This document shows, one piece after another, positions 44,312-53,603 of a stretch of DNA of 64,000 nt. A program made the position numbers and the translations under genes. Under the pieces are notes generated by a model. It searched no databases, was not told where the DNA came from, and saw nothing but the letters and a program-made list of their open reading frames with translations. The DNA is from Longimicrobiales bacterium (GTDB lineage Bacteria > Gemmatimonadota > Gemmatimonadetes > Longimicrobiales > Gaopeijiaceae), in contig OX639991.1 of assembly GCA_951828585.1 (NCBI GenBank), positions 1,954,576 to 2,018,575 of the forward strand, given 5' to 3'. Each line of letters starts with the position of its first letter. Positions within the stretch are counted from its first letter, which is position 1.

Positions 44312-45411
44312 GCGTCATCCACCTCGAGACCGGCCGCGACCTCTACGGCGGCGCTCTCCAGGTGCTGTACCTCGTGCAGGGGCTGCAGGAGCGGGGCGTG
44401 AATTCGGTCGTGCTCGCGCCAAAGGGGTCGGAGGTGGCCCGCGCGGCCCGCGCGCGCTGGCTGCGCGTCGAGGAGTACCCCTTTCGCGGCGAAGCGGACG
44501 TGGTGTCGCTGGCGAGGATGGCGTGGCGCTTCAGCCGCCCCGATGTGGAACTCGTCCACCTCCACAGGGGAGAGGGTGCGGACAGACTGGGTGTGATGGC
44601 GGCCACCATGGCCCGCGCGCCGGTGATCGTGACGCGGCGCGTGGCGGACCCGGATGTGGCCTGGATCGTGGCTCCCAAGTACGGCCTCTTCCGCCGCGTG
44701 GTGGCGATCTCGGCGGCCGTGCGCGACGTGCTGGTGGAACAGGGTGTCCCCGCCGAGAAGATCTCGCTGGTGCACGACGCGGTCGACGCGTCCGACTGGC
44801 AGGACCCGTGCGAACCCGCCAAGCGCGACGGGGAGTTCATGCTCGAGCCCGGGGCGCCCGCGGGGGCGATGGTCGCGCAGTTTCGGTCCCGGAAGGGGCA
44901 CTGGGTGCTGATCGACGCGCTGGCCATCCTGAAGCGCCGGGGGTTGATGGCGAACGTCGTGCTCTTTGGGGAGGGACCGTTGGAGCAGAACGTGGCCGCG
45001 CTCGCCGAGGTGGCGGGCGTGGAGGACCAGATACGTTTCGCCGGTTTCCGCGGTGACCTGCACCGGTGGCTGGGAAGCTTCGACTTCTGCGTGCTCCCGG
45101 CGCTGCGCGAGGGTCTGGGCGTGGCGGCTCTGCAGGCGGGCGCGGCGGGTGTGCCGGTCGTGGGCGCGCACGCGGGGGGCATTCCAGAGGTCATCGAGAA
45201 CGGCAGGACGGGCGTGCTCTGTCCGCCGGGAGACGCGGGGGCGCTGGCGACAGCGATCGCGGGGATCGTGGAGGACCGGGTGGGTGCGCGGGCCATGGGC
45301 GAGCGGGCCCGGGCCCGGGTCGAGTCCCTCTTCTCGGTGGGGGCCATGGTGACGGGGCACCTGGATGTCTACCGCGAGGTGGTGCGGACGCGCGGGAACG
45401 GATCCGGTTGA
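44308..45411 (+). CDS. Glycosyltransferase family 4
   Basis: 367 aa from GTG 44308 (GTGA overlap). It has a GT-B fold with ETGRDLYGGALQVLYLVQGL at the acceptor side and PALREGLGVAALQAGAAGVP VVG (E-x7-E donor motif) at the C-terminal side. It probably transfers a sugar in the LPS core, given waaA and GT9 next door. Confidence 0.88.
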   Translation: MSVIHLETGRDLYGGALQVLYLVQGLQERGVNSVVLAPKGSEVARAARARWLRVEEYPFRGEADVVSLARMAWRFSRPDVELVHLHRGEGADRLGVMAATMARAPVIVTRRVADPDVAWIVAPKYGLFRRVVAISAAVRDVLVEQGVPAEKISLVHDAVDASDWQDPCEPAKRDGEFMLEPGAPAGAMVAQFRSRKGHWVLIDALAILKRRGLMANVVLFGEGPLEQNVAALAEVAGVEDQIRFAGFRGDLHRWLGSFDFCVLPALREGLGVAALQAGAAGVPVVGAHAGGIPEVIENGRTGVLCPPGDAGALATAIAGIVEDRVGARAMGERARARVESLFSVGAMVTGHLDVYREVVRTRGNGSG

Positions 45412-46229
45412 GCGTGCGACTCTCGGTCATCGTCGCCACCTACCAGTCGCCCGAGTGGCTCGAGAAGGTGCTGTGGGGATACCTCGCCCAGAATCACCGC
45501 GACTTCGAGCTGCTGATCGCCGACGACGGGTCGACGGACGAAACCGCGCAGATGATCGCGCGCTACGCGGACGAGGGGGTGCCGATTCGCCATGTGTGGC
45601 AACGGGACGATGGATTTCGCAAGTCACGGATCCTCAACAAGGCGATCGTGGCGGCGCGATCGGAATACCTGGTGTTCTCGGACGCGGACCTGGTTCCCAG
45701 GGGCGACTTCCTGGCCGTGCATGCCGGGCTTGCCGCCAAGGGCCGCTTCCTGTCCGGAGGGTGTGTACGATTGCCGATGGAGGTGAGCCGCAGCATCATG
45801 CGCGCCGATGTGGTAGAGGGACGCGTGTTCTCGTTGCGGTGGATCCGCGCCCGGGGTGGGGGCGCTTCCAGGGGGTGGACCAAGCTCGCCGTACCTGGCT
45901 TCGCGGCTGCCGCGGCCGACCGCCTCACCACGACCCGGCCCACATGGAACGGGGGGAACGCGTCGGGGTGGCGGAGCGATCTGATCGCCGTGAACGGCTT
46001 CGACGAGCGGATGGGCTACGGTGGACAGGACCGCGAACTCGGACGCCGTCTGGAGAACGCGGCGGTGCGCGGGTACGGCGTCCGCTACCGCGCGCTCTGC
46101 ATCCACCTGGACCACGGCCGCGGCTACGCCACCACCGAATCCATCCATGGGAACATGGAGATCCGGCGCCGAACACGGTCGGAGCGCCTCACCTGGACGC
46201 CCTTCGGTATCGAGAAGAGCACCCCATGA
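45408..46229 (+). CDS. Glycosyltransferase family 2
   Basis: 273 aa from TTG 45408 (TTGA overlap); GTG 45414 is an alternative. RLSVIVATYQSPEWLEKVLW, LLIADDGSTDETAQMI (first Asp pair), SEYLVFSDADLVPRGDF (DxD) and a C-terminal GGQDRELGRRLENAAVRGYG like the GT2/GT27 N-acetylgalactosaminyl/galactosyl group. A cytoplasmic inverting enzyme for glycan synthesis. Confidence 0.9.
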   Translation: MSVRLSVIVATYQSPEWLEKVLWGYLAQNHRDFELLIADDGSTDETAQMIARYADEGVPIRHVWQRDDGFRKSRILNKAIVAARSEYLVFSDADLVPRGDFLAVHAGLAAKGRFLSGGCVRLPMEVSRSIMRADVVEGRVFSLRWIRARGGGASRGWTKLAVPGFAAAAADRLTTTRPTWNGGNASGWRSDLIAVNGFDERMGYGGQDRELGRRLENAAVRGYGVRYRALCIHLDHGRGYATTESIHGNMEIRRRTRSERLTWTPFGIEKSTP

Positions 46230-47392
46230 AACCACTCCAATCCTTCCGCGCCGAATTCCCGGTCTCGCGCACCCACATCTTCCTCAACCACGGGGGCGTG
46301 TCTCCCACCTCGACGCGGGTGGTCGACGCGGTCCACGCCTTCATGGACTCCACCGCGCGGGTGGGACGGCCCAGCTTCGACGACTGGGAGTCGCTGGCCA
46401 CCGATTGCCGCGAGCGCTTCGCCCGCCTGATCGGGTGCGTCCCCGACGAGGTTGCCTTCGTGCGCAACACCTCGCACGGGCTGTCGCTGCTGGCCGCCGG
46501 GCTGGACTGGCGCCCCGGCGACCGGGTGGCCGCGGCGGCATCGGTCGAATACCCCTCCAACGTGTACCCGTGGATGGACCTGGAGGAGCGCGGGGTGGCG
46601 GCGCTGGACGTGATTCCCACGGACGAAGCCGGAACCGTCACCGTCGAGTCGGCCGCCCGGGCGATGCGGTCGCGCACGCGTGTACTGGCGGTCAGTTCGG
46701 CGCAGTACGCGACGGGTGCGGTCACAGATGTGGCCGGGCTGGGCCGGCTCTGTCGCGAGTGGGGGGTGCTGCTCTGCGTGGACGGCATCCAGACGGTGGG
46801 GGCGCTGCCGCTGGACGTGAAGGCGGCCGGGATCCATCTCCTCTCGGCCGACAGCCACAAGTGGATGCTCGGCATGATGGGAATCGGGGCCGTGTTCGTG
46901 GACCGGTCCGTGGTCGGACACATCCACCCGGCGCTGATCGGCTGGCGCAGCACGACCGACAACTTCAACTTCGACCGCGTCCACTATGAACTGCTGCCGG
47001 ATGCCGGCCGTTTCGAGGAGGGTAGTCTGGCATACCCGCTGATCGCGGGGTTCGCGGCTGCACTGGAGCTGCTCGAGGAGGCCGGGATCGAGCGGATCGC
47101 GGCCCATGTGTGCGGTCTGGTGGCCGATCTGGCCGGCCGGCTCGAGCGCCTGGGGTGCGAGACAGCTCCCGAACCGGAGCACCGGCGCCACATGGTCACC
47201 TTCCGGCATCCGGACGTTCCGGGCGAGGTGCTCGAAGAGGGGCTCGCCGGAGCGGGCGTGGTCGTATCGCTCAGGCGGGGGCGGATTCGCGTCTCCCCCC
47301 ACCTGTACAACACAATCGATGAAATGGAACGCGTGGCCGACGCGGTGCGCGCCTTGCTGCCCCACCAGTCCAACCGAGGAGAATCACCATGA
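46226..47392 (+). CDS. Class V aminotransferase (cysteine-desulfurase-like)
   Basis: 388 aa. IFLNHGGVSPTSTRVVDAVH, EVAFVRNTSHGLSLLA, LLCVDGIQTVGALPLDVKAA (Asp for pyridoxal N1) and LLSADSHKWMLGMMGIGAVF (Lys Schiff base) are all present. It lacks the active-site Cys loop of NifS/IscS, so it may act on an amino sugar or an isopenicillin-epimerase-type substrate. ATGA overlaps link it to the GT2 gene before and the protease after. Confidence 0.85.
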   Translation: MKPLQSFRAEFPVSRTHIFLNHGGVSPTSTRVVDAVHAFMDSTARVGRPSFDDWESLATDCRERFARLIGCVPDEVAFVRNTSHGLSLLAAGLDWRPGDRVAAAASVEYPSNVYPWMDLEERGVAALDVIPTDEAGTVTVESAARAMRSRTRVLAVSSAQYATGAVTDVAGLGRLCREWGVLLCVDGIQTVGALPLDVKAAGIHLLSADSHKWMLGMMGIGAVFVDRSVVGHIHPALIGWRSTTDNFNFDRVHYELLPDAGRFEEGSLAYPLIAGFAAALELLEEAGIERIAAHVCGLVADLAGRLERLGCETAPEPEHRRHMVTFRHPDVPGEVLEEGLAGAGVVVSLRRGRIRVSPHLYNTIDEMERVADAVRALLPHQSNRGESP

Positions 47393-50064
47393 TCCACAGT
47401 TACGTCATCCGCTCTGCCCGCGGCATGGCCGCTAACGTCACGGTCGCGGCAATCGCCGTTGCCCGCGCGATGGCCATCCCGGCCGCGACACTTGCCCTGG
47501 CCACCACGATGGCCACCATCGTCGCCCCGCACACCCTCGCCGCCCAGGACAGGCCCAGCCCCGCCGCCACCCCCCCCACCATCGAGGAGAAGACCGCCGC
47601 CATGGAACGCATGGACGGCTTCTTCCCCATCTACTGGGAGGAGTCGGCCGGCAGGATCTGGCTCGAAGTCGGACTCTGGGACACCGACGTGCTCCACGCC
47701 GCGGGAATCGGGGCCGGCCTCGGTTCCAACGACATCGGCATCGACCGGGGGCAGCAGTCCGGGTCGCGGGTGGTGCGCTTCCACCGGGTCGGCCCGAAGG
47801 TGCTCATGATCCAGCCGAACCACCGCTTCCGCGCCTCCAGCGACAACCCCGCCGAGCGCAGGGCGGTGGAGGACGCCTTCGCGCCGTCGACGCTCTGGGG
47901 TTCTACGGTTGCGGCCGCGACCGGAGAGCGCGTGCTGGTGGACTTCACGCCGTTCCTCATGCAGGACATCGCCGGGCTCGCGGGGCGCATGCGTCCCGGG
48001 ACCTACCGTCTGGATGCGAGCCGCAGCGCGGTCTACATGCCGATGGTCATGAACTTCCCCGAGAACACCGAGATGGAGGCGTCGCTGACCTTCGCACGGC
48101 AGGCGGGTGGGGGCGGGGGGTTTGGGGGATTTGGCGGCGGAGGAGGCGCCTTCGAGGGGGTCGGCAGCGTAGCGGCCTCCGCGGCGGCGGCGACGGTCCG
48201 CATGCACCACTCGTTCGTGAAGCTTCCGGAGCTGGGCGAATACACGCCCCGCGCCCACGACTCCCGCGCCGGGTACGGCGGCATGTCGTTTCAGGACTAC
48301 TCGGTGCCGCTGGGCGAGCCGATGACGCAGCGTTTCATCCGCCGCCACCGTCTGGAAAAGCGCGACCCGGGCGCCGCGATGAGCGAACCGGTCGAGCCGA
48401 TCGTCTACTACCTCGATCCCGGCACGCCGGAACCGGTCCGCTCCGCGCTGCTCGACGGCGCGCGCTGGTGGAACCAGGCCTTCGAGGCGGCGGGCTTCAT
48501 CGACGCCTTCCGCGTGGAGCTGCGCCCCGAGGAGGTGAGCAGCCACGACATCCGCTACAACGTGATCAACTGGGTGCACCGGTCGACCCGCGGCTGGAGC
48601 ACCGGCGGTTCGATCACCGATCCGCGCACCGGCGAGATCCTGAAAGGGACGGTGACGCTCGGGTCCTTGCGGGTCAGGCAGGACTACCTCATCGCCGAGG
48701 GGCTGCTGGCGCCCTACACCAACGGCGACGAGAACCCGGCGGACATCGCGGAGTGGGCGCTGGCGCGCATCCGCCAGCTCTCGGCGCACGAGGTCGGACA
48801 CACGCTCGGGCTCTCGCACAACTACTACGACAGCGACCTGGGGCGCATCTCGGTCCTCGACTACCCGCACCCGCTCATCACCCACGACGGAGACGACTTC
48901 GACTATTCGGAGGTGTACGACGCCGACATCGGGGAGTGGGACAAGGTGGCCATCCGGTACGGCTACGCGCACTTTCCGGCGGGAACCGACGAGGCGGCTG
49001 AACTGGAGCGCATCCTCGACGAGGCGTGGGAGGAGGACGTCCGCTTCTTCACCAACCAGGACGCCTCGGCCCACGCGCGGGCCGATCAATGGTCGAACGG
49101 GACGGATGCGGGCGTCGAGCTGGACCGCATGCTGGACGTGCGCCGCGCCGCGCTGGAGCGCTTCGGTGAACGCGCGATCCGGGCGGGACGGCCGATGGCG
49201 CAGATGGAGGAGGCGCTGGTGCCGCTCTACCTGCACCACCGCTACCAGGTTACGGCGGCGGCCTCCGTGCTGGGCGGAATGCACTACACCTACGCCTCGC
49301 GGGGCGACGGCCTCGACCCGGTCCGCGCGGCGCCGGCCGCCGAGCAGCAGCGGGCGCTCGACGCGCTGGTGCGCGCCATTCAGCCGGCCGAGCTGACCAT
49401 CCCCCAGACGGTGCTCGACGACCTTCCGCCCCGCCCGTCCGGCTACGGCCGGTCGCGCGAGCTCTTCCCGCGCTACACGGGCCCCATGTTCGACGCCATC
49501 TCGCCGGCGGTGGTCGCCGCGGCCCACGTGGTGGGGAATGTGTTGAATGGGAGCCGGGCGGCGCGGCTGTTCGAGCAGCAACTGCTCGATCCTTCGCTGC
49601 CTGGGCTGGGCGACGTGATGGAGGCGCTCACCGCAGTGGCCGAGCCCGATGCGGGGGACTCCCGCTACGAGGCGGAGGTGCGGCGCGCGGTCGGCAGGGT
49701 CGTGGCCGACGGCTTGATGGGACTGGCGGGTGGCGCTTCCATGCCTCAGGTGCGCGCCATCGCCGCCCGGCATCTCGGACGCATGAAGTCCATGTCGCAA
49801 GGTCTCGCCCTGAGCAACGACGCGGCCGCGGCCCACTTCGCGCTGCTGGCAAGCGACATCCAGCGCTTCGAGGACCGGCCCTTCGATTCGTGGACGCCCA
49901 CCACCGCCCCGCAGGCCCCCCCGGGGGCGCCGATCGGGTCACCCGCACTCGATTGGATCGGTAACTTGACGGCCCCTGCGGGATCCCTGCTCGGCCGCGC
50001 GGGACTCGCGGTACCCGGATGGCCCGGCGAACTCCACCCGTTCTGTGCCTTCGAAGGCTGGTGA
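47389..50064 (+). CDS. Secreted zinc metalloprotease (DUF5117/DUF4953 family)
   Basis: 891 aa. A long N-terminal signal region ends near TLAAQDRP. The DUF5117 part holds GFFPIYWEESAGRIWLEVGL and the catalytic DUF4953 part has RQLSAHEVGHTLGLSHNYYD, the HExxHxxGxxH zincin motif. A Gly-rich linker (GGGGGFGGFGGGGG, about residue 240) separates them. It is exported and probably works at the cell surface. Its overlap with sugar-transfer genes is unexpected. Confidence 0.9.
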   Translation: MIHSYVIRSARGMAANVTVAAIAVARAMAIPAATLALATTMATIVAPHTLAAQDRPSPAATPPTIEEKTAAMERMDGFFPIYWEESAGRIWLEVGLWDTDVLHAAGIGAGLGSNDIGIDRGQQSGSRVVRFHRVGPKVLMIQPNHRFRASSDNPAERRAVEDAFAPSTLWGSTVAAATGERVLVDFTPFLMQDIAGLAGRMRPGTYRLDASRSAVYMPMVMNFPENTEMEASLTFARQAGGGGGFGGFGGGGGAFEGVGSVAASAAAATVRMHHSFVKLPELGEYTPRAHDSRAGYGGMSFQDYSVPLGEPMTQRFIRRHRLEKRDPGAAMSEPVEPIVYYLDPGTPEPVRSALLDGARWWNQAFEAAGFIDAFRVELRPEEVSSHDIRYNVINWVHRSTRGWSTGGSITDPRTGEILKGTVTLGSLRVRQDYLIAEGLLAPYTNGDENPADIAEWALARIRQLSAHEVGHTLGLSHNYYDSDLGRISVLDYPHPLITHDGDDFDYSEVYDADIGEWDKVAIRYGYAHFPAGTDEAAELERILDEAWEEDVRFFTNQDASAHARADQWSNGTDAGVELDRMLDVRRAALERFGERAIRAGRPMAQMEEALVPLYLHHRYQVTAAASVLGGMHYTYASRGDGLDPVRAAPAAEQQRALDALVRAIQPAELTIPQTVLDDLPPRPSGYGRSRELFPRYTGPMFDAISPAVVAAAHVVGNVLNGSRAARLFEQQLLDPSLPGLGDVMEALTAVAEPDAGDSRYEAEVRRAVGRVVADGLMGLAGGASMPQVRAIAARHLGRMKSMSQGLALSNDAAAAHFALLASDIQRFEDRPFDSWTPTTAPQAPPGAPIGSPALDWIGNLTAPAGSLLGRAGLAVPGWPGELHPFCAFEGW

Positions 50065-50086
50065 CCGTCCGCCCGGGAACCGCTCG

Positions 50087-51139
50087 TCAGCCCGTCTCCC
50101 CGAACCGATCGATGACCACGACCCCAAGCACCTCGTAGCCGTCCATCCCCGTCAGCACCTCGATCCCCTCCTCGAGGGTGACCGTGCGGGTCACAAGCCG
50201 GGCCGGATCGACGAAGCCGGAGGCGACCATCCGCAAAATGCGGTCGTACTCATGCGCCTGCAGTCCGTGGCTGCCGATCATCTCCAGCTCCCAGGCGATC
50301 ACACGGTCCATGGGGACTCTGGCGTTACGGTGGTCCCCGGTCATGAGACCCACCTGCACATGGCGCCCGCGCTTGCGCAGGCACGCGACCGAGTTGAAAC
50401 AGGTGTCGGGATGGCCGAGCGCGTCGATGGAAGTGTGAGCCCCGCCGCCGGTTACGTCGCGCACTTCCTCGGCAACGTCCGCCGACATGGAGGCGTCCAC
50501 GACCGCTGCGGCCCCCACCTCACGCGCCATGCGGAGCGCCGCGCGGCGGATATCCACCGCCACCACGTTCGCGCCCAGCGCCGCCCCGATCATCACCGCG
50601 GCCAACCCCACCCCGCCACACCCGTGCACGGCCACCCAGTCGCCCCCCGTCACCCTCCCCTGGGCCTGCACCGCCCGGAAGGAGGTCGCGAAACGGCAGC
50701 CCAGACTCGCGGCCTCCACGAACCCCACCTCATCCGGGAGGGCGGCCAGGGTGAGATCTGCGTGGCGCAACCCCACGCGCTCTGCAAACCCGCCCCAACC
50801 ATGGAAGCCCGGCTGGAACTGGCGGTCGCAGACCTGCTGGTCGCCGGCACGGCAGGGACGGCAGCGCCCACACCCCGCAATGAAGGGCACCGACACCCGG
50901 TCGCCCGTCTTCCACCGCCTCACGTCACGCCCCACCTCCTCGACCACCCCCGCGATCTCGTGCCCCGGCACATGCGGCAGCACGATGTCGGGATCATGTC
51001 CCACCCACCCATGCCAGTCGCTGCGGCAGATTCCGTTGGCCTGGACGCGCAGCACCACGCCGTCGGACGCGGGCTCCGGGTCCGGCAGTGATTCGATCAC
51101 GATGGGGCCACGGTACTCTCGATAGATCGCGGCTCTCAC
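50087..51139 (-). CDS. Zinc-dependent alcohol dehydrogenase
   Basis: 350 aa. GICRSDWHGW (catalytic Cys/Asp), PHVPGHEIAGVVEEVG (His-Glu), CGRCRPCRAGDQQVCDRQFQ (structural zinc Cys set) and HGCGGVGLAAVMIGAALGAN (nucleotide fold, with GCGGVG) define the medium-chain family. The preferred substrate cannot be seen. Transcribed towards the protease gene. Confidence 0.92.
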   Translation of the reverse strand: MRAAIYREYRGPIVIESLPDPEPASDGVVLRVQANGICRSDWHGWVGHDPDIVLPHVPGHEIAGVVEEVGRDVRRWKTGDRVSVPFIAGCGRCRPCRAGDQQVCDRQFQPGFHGWGGFAERVGLRHADLTLAALPDEVGFVEAASLGCRFATSFRAVQAQGRVTGGDWVAVHGCGGVGLAAVMIGAALGANVVAVDIRRAALRMAREVGAAAVVDASMSADVAEEVRDVTGGGAHTSIDALGHPDTCFNSVACLRKRGRHVQVGLMTGDHRNARVPMDRVIAWELEMIGSHGLQAHEYDRILRMVASGFVDPARLVTRTVTLEEGIEVLTGMDGYEVLGVVVIDRFGETG

Positions 51140-51388
51140 GGCATACCCTCCAGGTCGGTTTCAGCGTTGTCGCTGACGGCGGCATCTTCCATTTCTGGCT
51201 GTTTTCGTACACATTCGTGCACGCTGTCTCGTGGGATGTTGGGTGCCGGGGCCGGGGAACAACCGGGAACGAACAAGGCAGTTGAGGGGAAGTATACCGA
51301 ACCAGAACACGGCGTGCTCGGTGCGCGCCGCTCTCAACGCCCCGGCTCTGGCGGAGTACGGGGCACCAACCCAACAAGGAGCAGTTGC

Positions 51389-51673
51389 ATGAACAAGTCC
51401 GAGATGGCCAGGAAGCTTGCGGCGCGGTCCGGGTTGACCCAGGCCCAGTCGGCGGACGTGCTGGAGACGGTCTTCAGCTCGGTCAACGGTGTCATCGCCA
51501 ACGAACTCGACGCGGGCGGAAAGGTCTCCATCGGAGGCTTCGGAACCTTCGAAGCACGTGAGCGGGCGGCGCGGGCAGGCCGCAACCCCCGTACCGGAGA
51601 AGCGATTACGATCGCTGCCAAGAGATATCCCGCGTTCAAGGCCGCGAAGAGCCTGAAGGATCGGGTTTCGTAG
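51389..51673 (+). CDS. HU-family DNA-binding protein
   Basis: 94 aa. MNKSEMARKLAARSGLTQAQ, KVSIGGFGTFEARERAARAG and RNPRTGEAITIAAKRYPAFK AAKSLKD match HU closely, including the RNPRTG beta-arm tip. AAGGAG lies 9 nt before the ATG. It compacts and bends DNA. The 250 bp upstream hold no gene and should carry its promoter. Confidence 0.95.
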   Translation: MNKSEMARKLAARSGLTQAQSADVLETVFSSVNGVIANELDAGGKVSIGGFGTFEARERAARAGRNPRTGEAITIAAKRYPAFKAAKSLKDRVS

Positions 51674-51838
51674 GTTTCGCGGGCGCACGACAAGTAGGTT
51701 GAGGCGGGGCGGCTTCAAAACCCGGGGCCACCCCGCTTCGTGTAGCTGAGAAGGCAACGAAAAGCCACTTTGCCAGCCCGGTGCCTCACCGCTCTCGGTG
51801 CTCGGGCGGCTCTATCCACGGCTAGGGAAGGCAAGCAA

Positions 51839-52105
51839 ATGAGCGAATTTGCGACACCCGCATTGATCGGCGAGCTGGTCTTCCTGGTGCTCGCCGTCGC
51901 CCTGGTGTGGATCGTGTTCAAGGAGTTCATGCGCATCGCAATCCGGATCATCGTGCCGGCGGGCATCCTTCTCGGGGTGGCCGTCTGGGTTGGGTGGCTC
52001 GACGAGACGGCGGTCGGGAACCTTCTGGCGGCGGTCGGGGAAGGCGTGCTGACGGGGGTGCGCGCGGTGGCGGACTGGATCGCAGCGGCGGCGCGTTCCG
52101 GGTGA
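51839..52105 (+). CDS. Small membrane protein
   Basis: 88 aa from ATG 51839 (AGGGAAGG upstream). One or two hydrophobic helices (IGELVFLVLAVALVWIVF; AIRIIVPAGILLGVAVWVGW) and a short amphipathic C-terminus. Unknown function. Its stop overlaps a GTG start for the following lipoprotein gene (GTGA), so the two are probably coupled. Confidence 0.65.
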   Translation: MSEFATPALIGELVFLVLAVALVWIVFKEFMRIAIRIIVPAGILLGVAVWVGWLDETAVGNLLAAVGEGVLTGVRAVADWIAAAARSG

Positions 52106-52578
52106 GCCGGATGTCGGCAGCCGGCTCGTCGCCTGGCCGCCGTGGTTGCCCGCGCGGATTCATCACGGGGCTGCCGTCCCGCTACTTGCCGCTGGTACTC
52201 GTCTCCGGGTTGCTTCCCGGTTGTGCCACCTCTCCCGCCCGCGAAACGAAGGAGTCGGTCCTGGATCCGGTGGGGACCTACGACCTGTCGATGTCATCCG
52301 TGACCCAGGTCTCCGATGGGACAATGACGATCCGCGGCGAGCCGGGGAACTACCGCGGCACCTTCTCCGTGGGGGTCCTGTCGGCGGCGATCGCGGGGGT
52401 GGAGACGGGGGTCGCGGTGCTCAACGTCCACGCCAACCTTGCTCTCGGCACACTCATTCTGCGGCTTACGGGAGATGGCTTCTGCTTTACCGGGAACTGG
52501 GTGCTGGGTGCCCAGCGCGGTACGATCACCGCCGAGAAACTTCCACGGCCGCAAGGGAGCAAGGGCTGTAATCCGTAG
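52102..52578 (+). CDS. Small lipoprotein
   Basis: About 155-158 aa depending on GTG 52102 or ATG 52111. Lipobox VLVSGLLPGC, then a beta-rich domain (VGTYDLSMSSVTQVSDGTMT IRGEPGNYRGTFSV). No known family comes to mind. Likely a periplasmic-facing outer-membrane lipoprotein. Confidence 0.65.
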   Translation: MSRMSAAGSSPGRRGCPRGFITGLPSRYLPLVLVSGLLPGCATSPARETKESVLDPVGTYDLSMSSVTQVSDGTMTIRGEPGNYRGTFSVGVLSAAIAGVETGVAVLNVHANLALGTLILRLTGDGFCFTGNWVLGAQRGTITAEKLPRPQGSKGCNP

Positions 52579-52587
52579 AGCGTCGTG

Positions 52588-53493
52588 TCAGTCGATGATC
52601 TCCGCGGGACCCGTGTCGACCGGGAGGTCCTCGCGGCCGCCCCATTCCGACCAGGATCCGTCGTAGATCGCCACCTCGCCAAGCCCGGCACACGCCATCT
52701 TCCAGGCAAAGGCGCACGCGCTGGTGCCCGAACCGCACGTGCCCACCAGCTGCCTCTGGGGATCGACCCCCGCATGGACCAGCAACCTCGCCAGGGTTTG
52801 GTTGTCGATGACCAGACCGGTGTGGGGGTCCACGAGATCGGAATAGGGCACGTTGCGGCTCCCGGGCACGTGGCCCGGTCTGAGCCCCGCCCGTGGTTCC
52901 GGCTCGGTTCCCGCAAAGCGGCCCGCCGACCGCATGTCCACGATCCGGGTGTGCGCGGCGCCGATCGCCGCGAGGACATCTTCGGCGGTGCGGACGAGGT
53001 GGGGTCGCGGCTGGGGGGTGAAGGGGGCGGGGGCCTCCAGCGTCCGCATGGACGGTCCCGATTCGATCGGCAGTCCCGCCGCCATCCAGTGTCGCAGGCC
53101 GCCGTCCAGCACGGCCGCGTTGTCGTGCCCGAAGTAGCGGAACGTCCACCACACACGCGCCGCGCTGAGGTTCACGCCCGAACCGTCGTAGACGATCACG
53201 GCCGACGCATCCGACACGCCGACCTCCTGGGCGCACTTCCGGAAGTGGCCCGGCGGGGGAATGGTGTGGGGGAGTTCCGCATCGGGGTCGCTGCACACAT
53301 CGATGTCGAAGAAGCGGGCCCCGGGAATCCGCCGCTGCTCGAATTCCCGGACCGGATCCCGTCCGGACCCGGGCAGATACCACGAACCGTCCAGGACCAC
53401 GAGTCCGGCCTGGCCCAGGTTGGCGGCCAGCCACTCGGTGGACACGGCCGGTCCGGGGACGATCGCGGGCGAGTCTGTACAGGAAGACGTCAT
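52588..53493 (-). CDS. 3-mercaptopyruvate/thiosulfate sulfurtransferase
   Basis: 301 aa, two rhodanese domains. The C-terminal active loop is CGSGTSACAF; CGSG(V/T)TA-type loops mark mercaptopyruvate sulfurtransferases. RIPGARFFDIDVCSDPDAEL PHTIP is the first domain's signature. It transfers sulfane sulfur from mercaptopyruvate to acceptors such as thioredoxin. Confidence 0.9.
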   Translation of the reverse strand: MTSSCTDSPAIVPGPAVSTEWLAANLGQAGLVVLDGSWYLPGSGRDPVREFEQRRIPGARFFDIDVCSDPDAELPHTIPPPGHFRKCAQEVGVSDASAVIVYDGSGVNLSAARVWWTFRYFGHDNAAVLDGGLRHWMAAGLPIESGPSMRTLEAPAPFTPQPRPHLVRTAEDVLAAIGAAHTRIVDMRSAGRFAGTEPEPRAGLRPGHVPGSRNVPYSDLVDPHTGLVIDNQTLARLLVHAGVDPQRQLVGTCGSGTSACAFAWKMACAGLGEVAIYDGSWSEWGGREDLPVDTGPAEIID

Positions 53494-53603
53494 GCGTTCG
53501 ATTGTAACCGGCGCCGCCTCGCAACGCATCGGTGCGCTCGACGCGGGCACGGTCGCCGACCGCGGAGTCCGGCGCGCCGCCGGTCACTTCGTTACAGTAC
53601 TGC

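Noticed and set aside
46984-49836. A 950-codon open frame antisense to the metalloprotease gene
   Set aside because: Its translation is Arg/His/Val-rich with no domain, while the plus strand encodes a recognisable zinc protease with signal and HExxH. GC-rich third positions keep antisense frames open.
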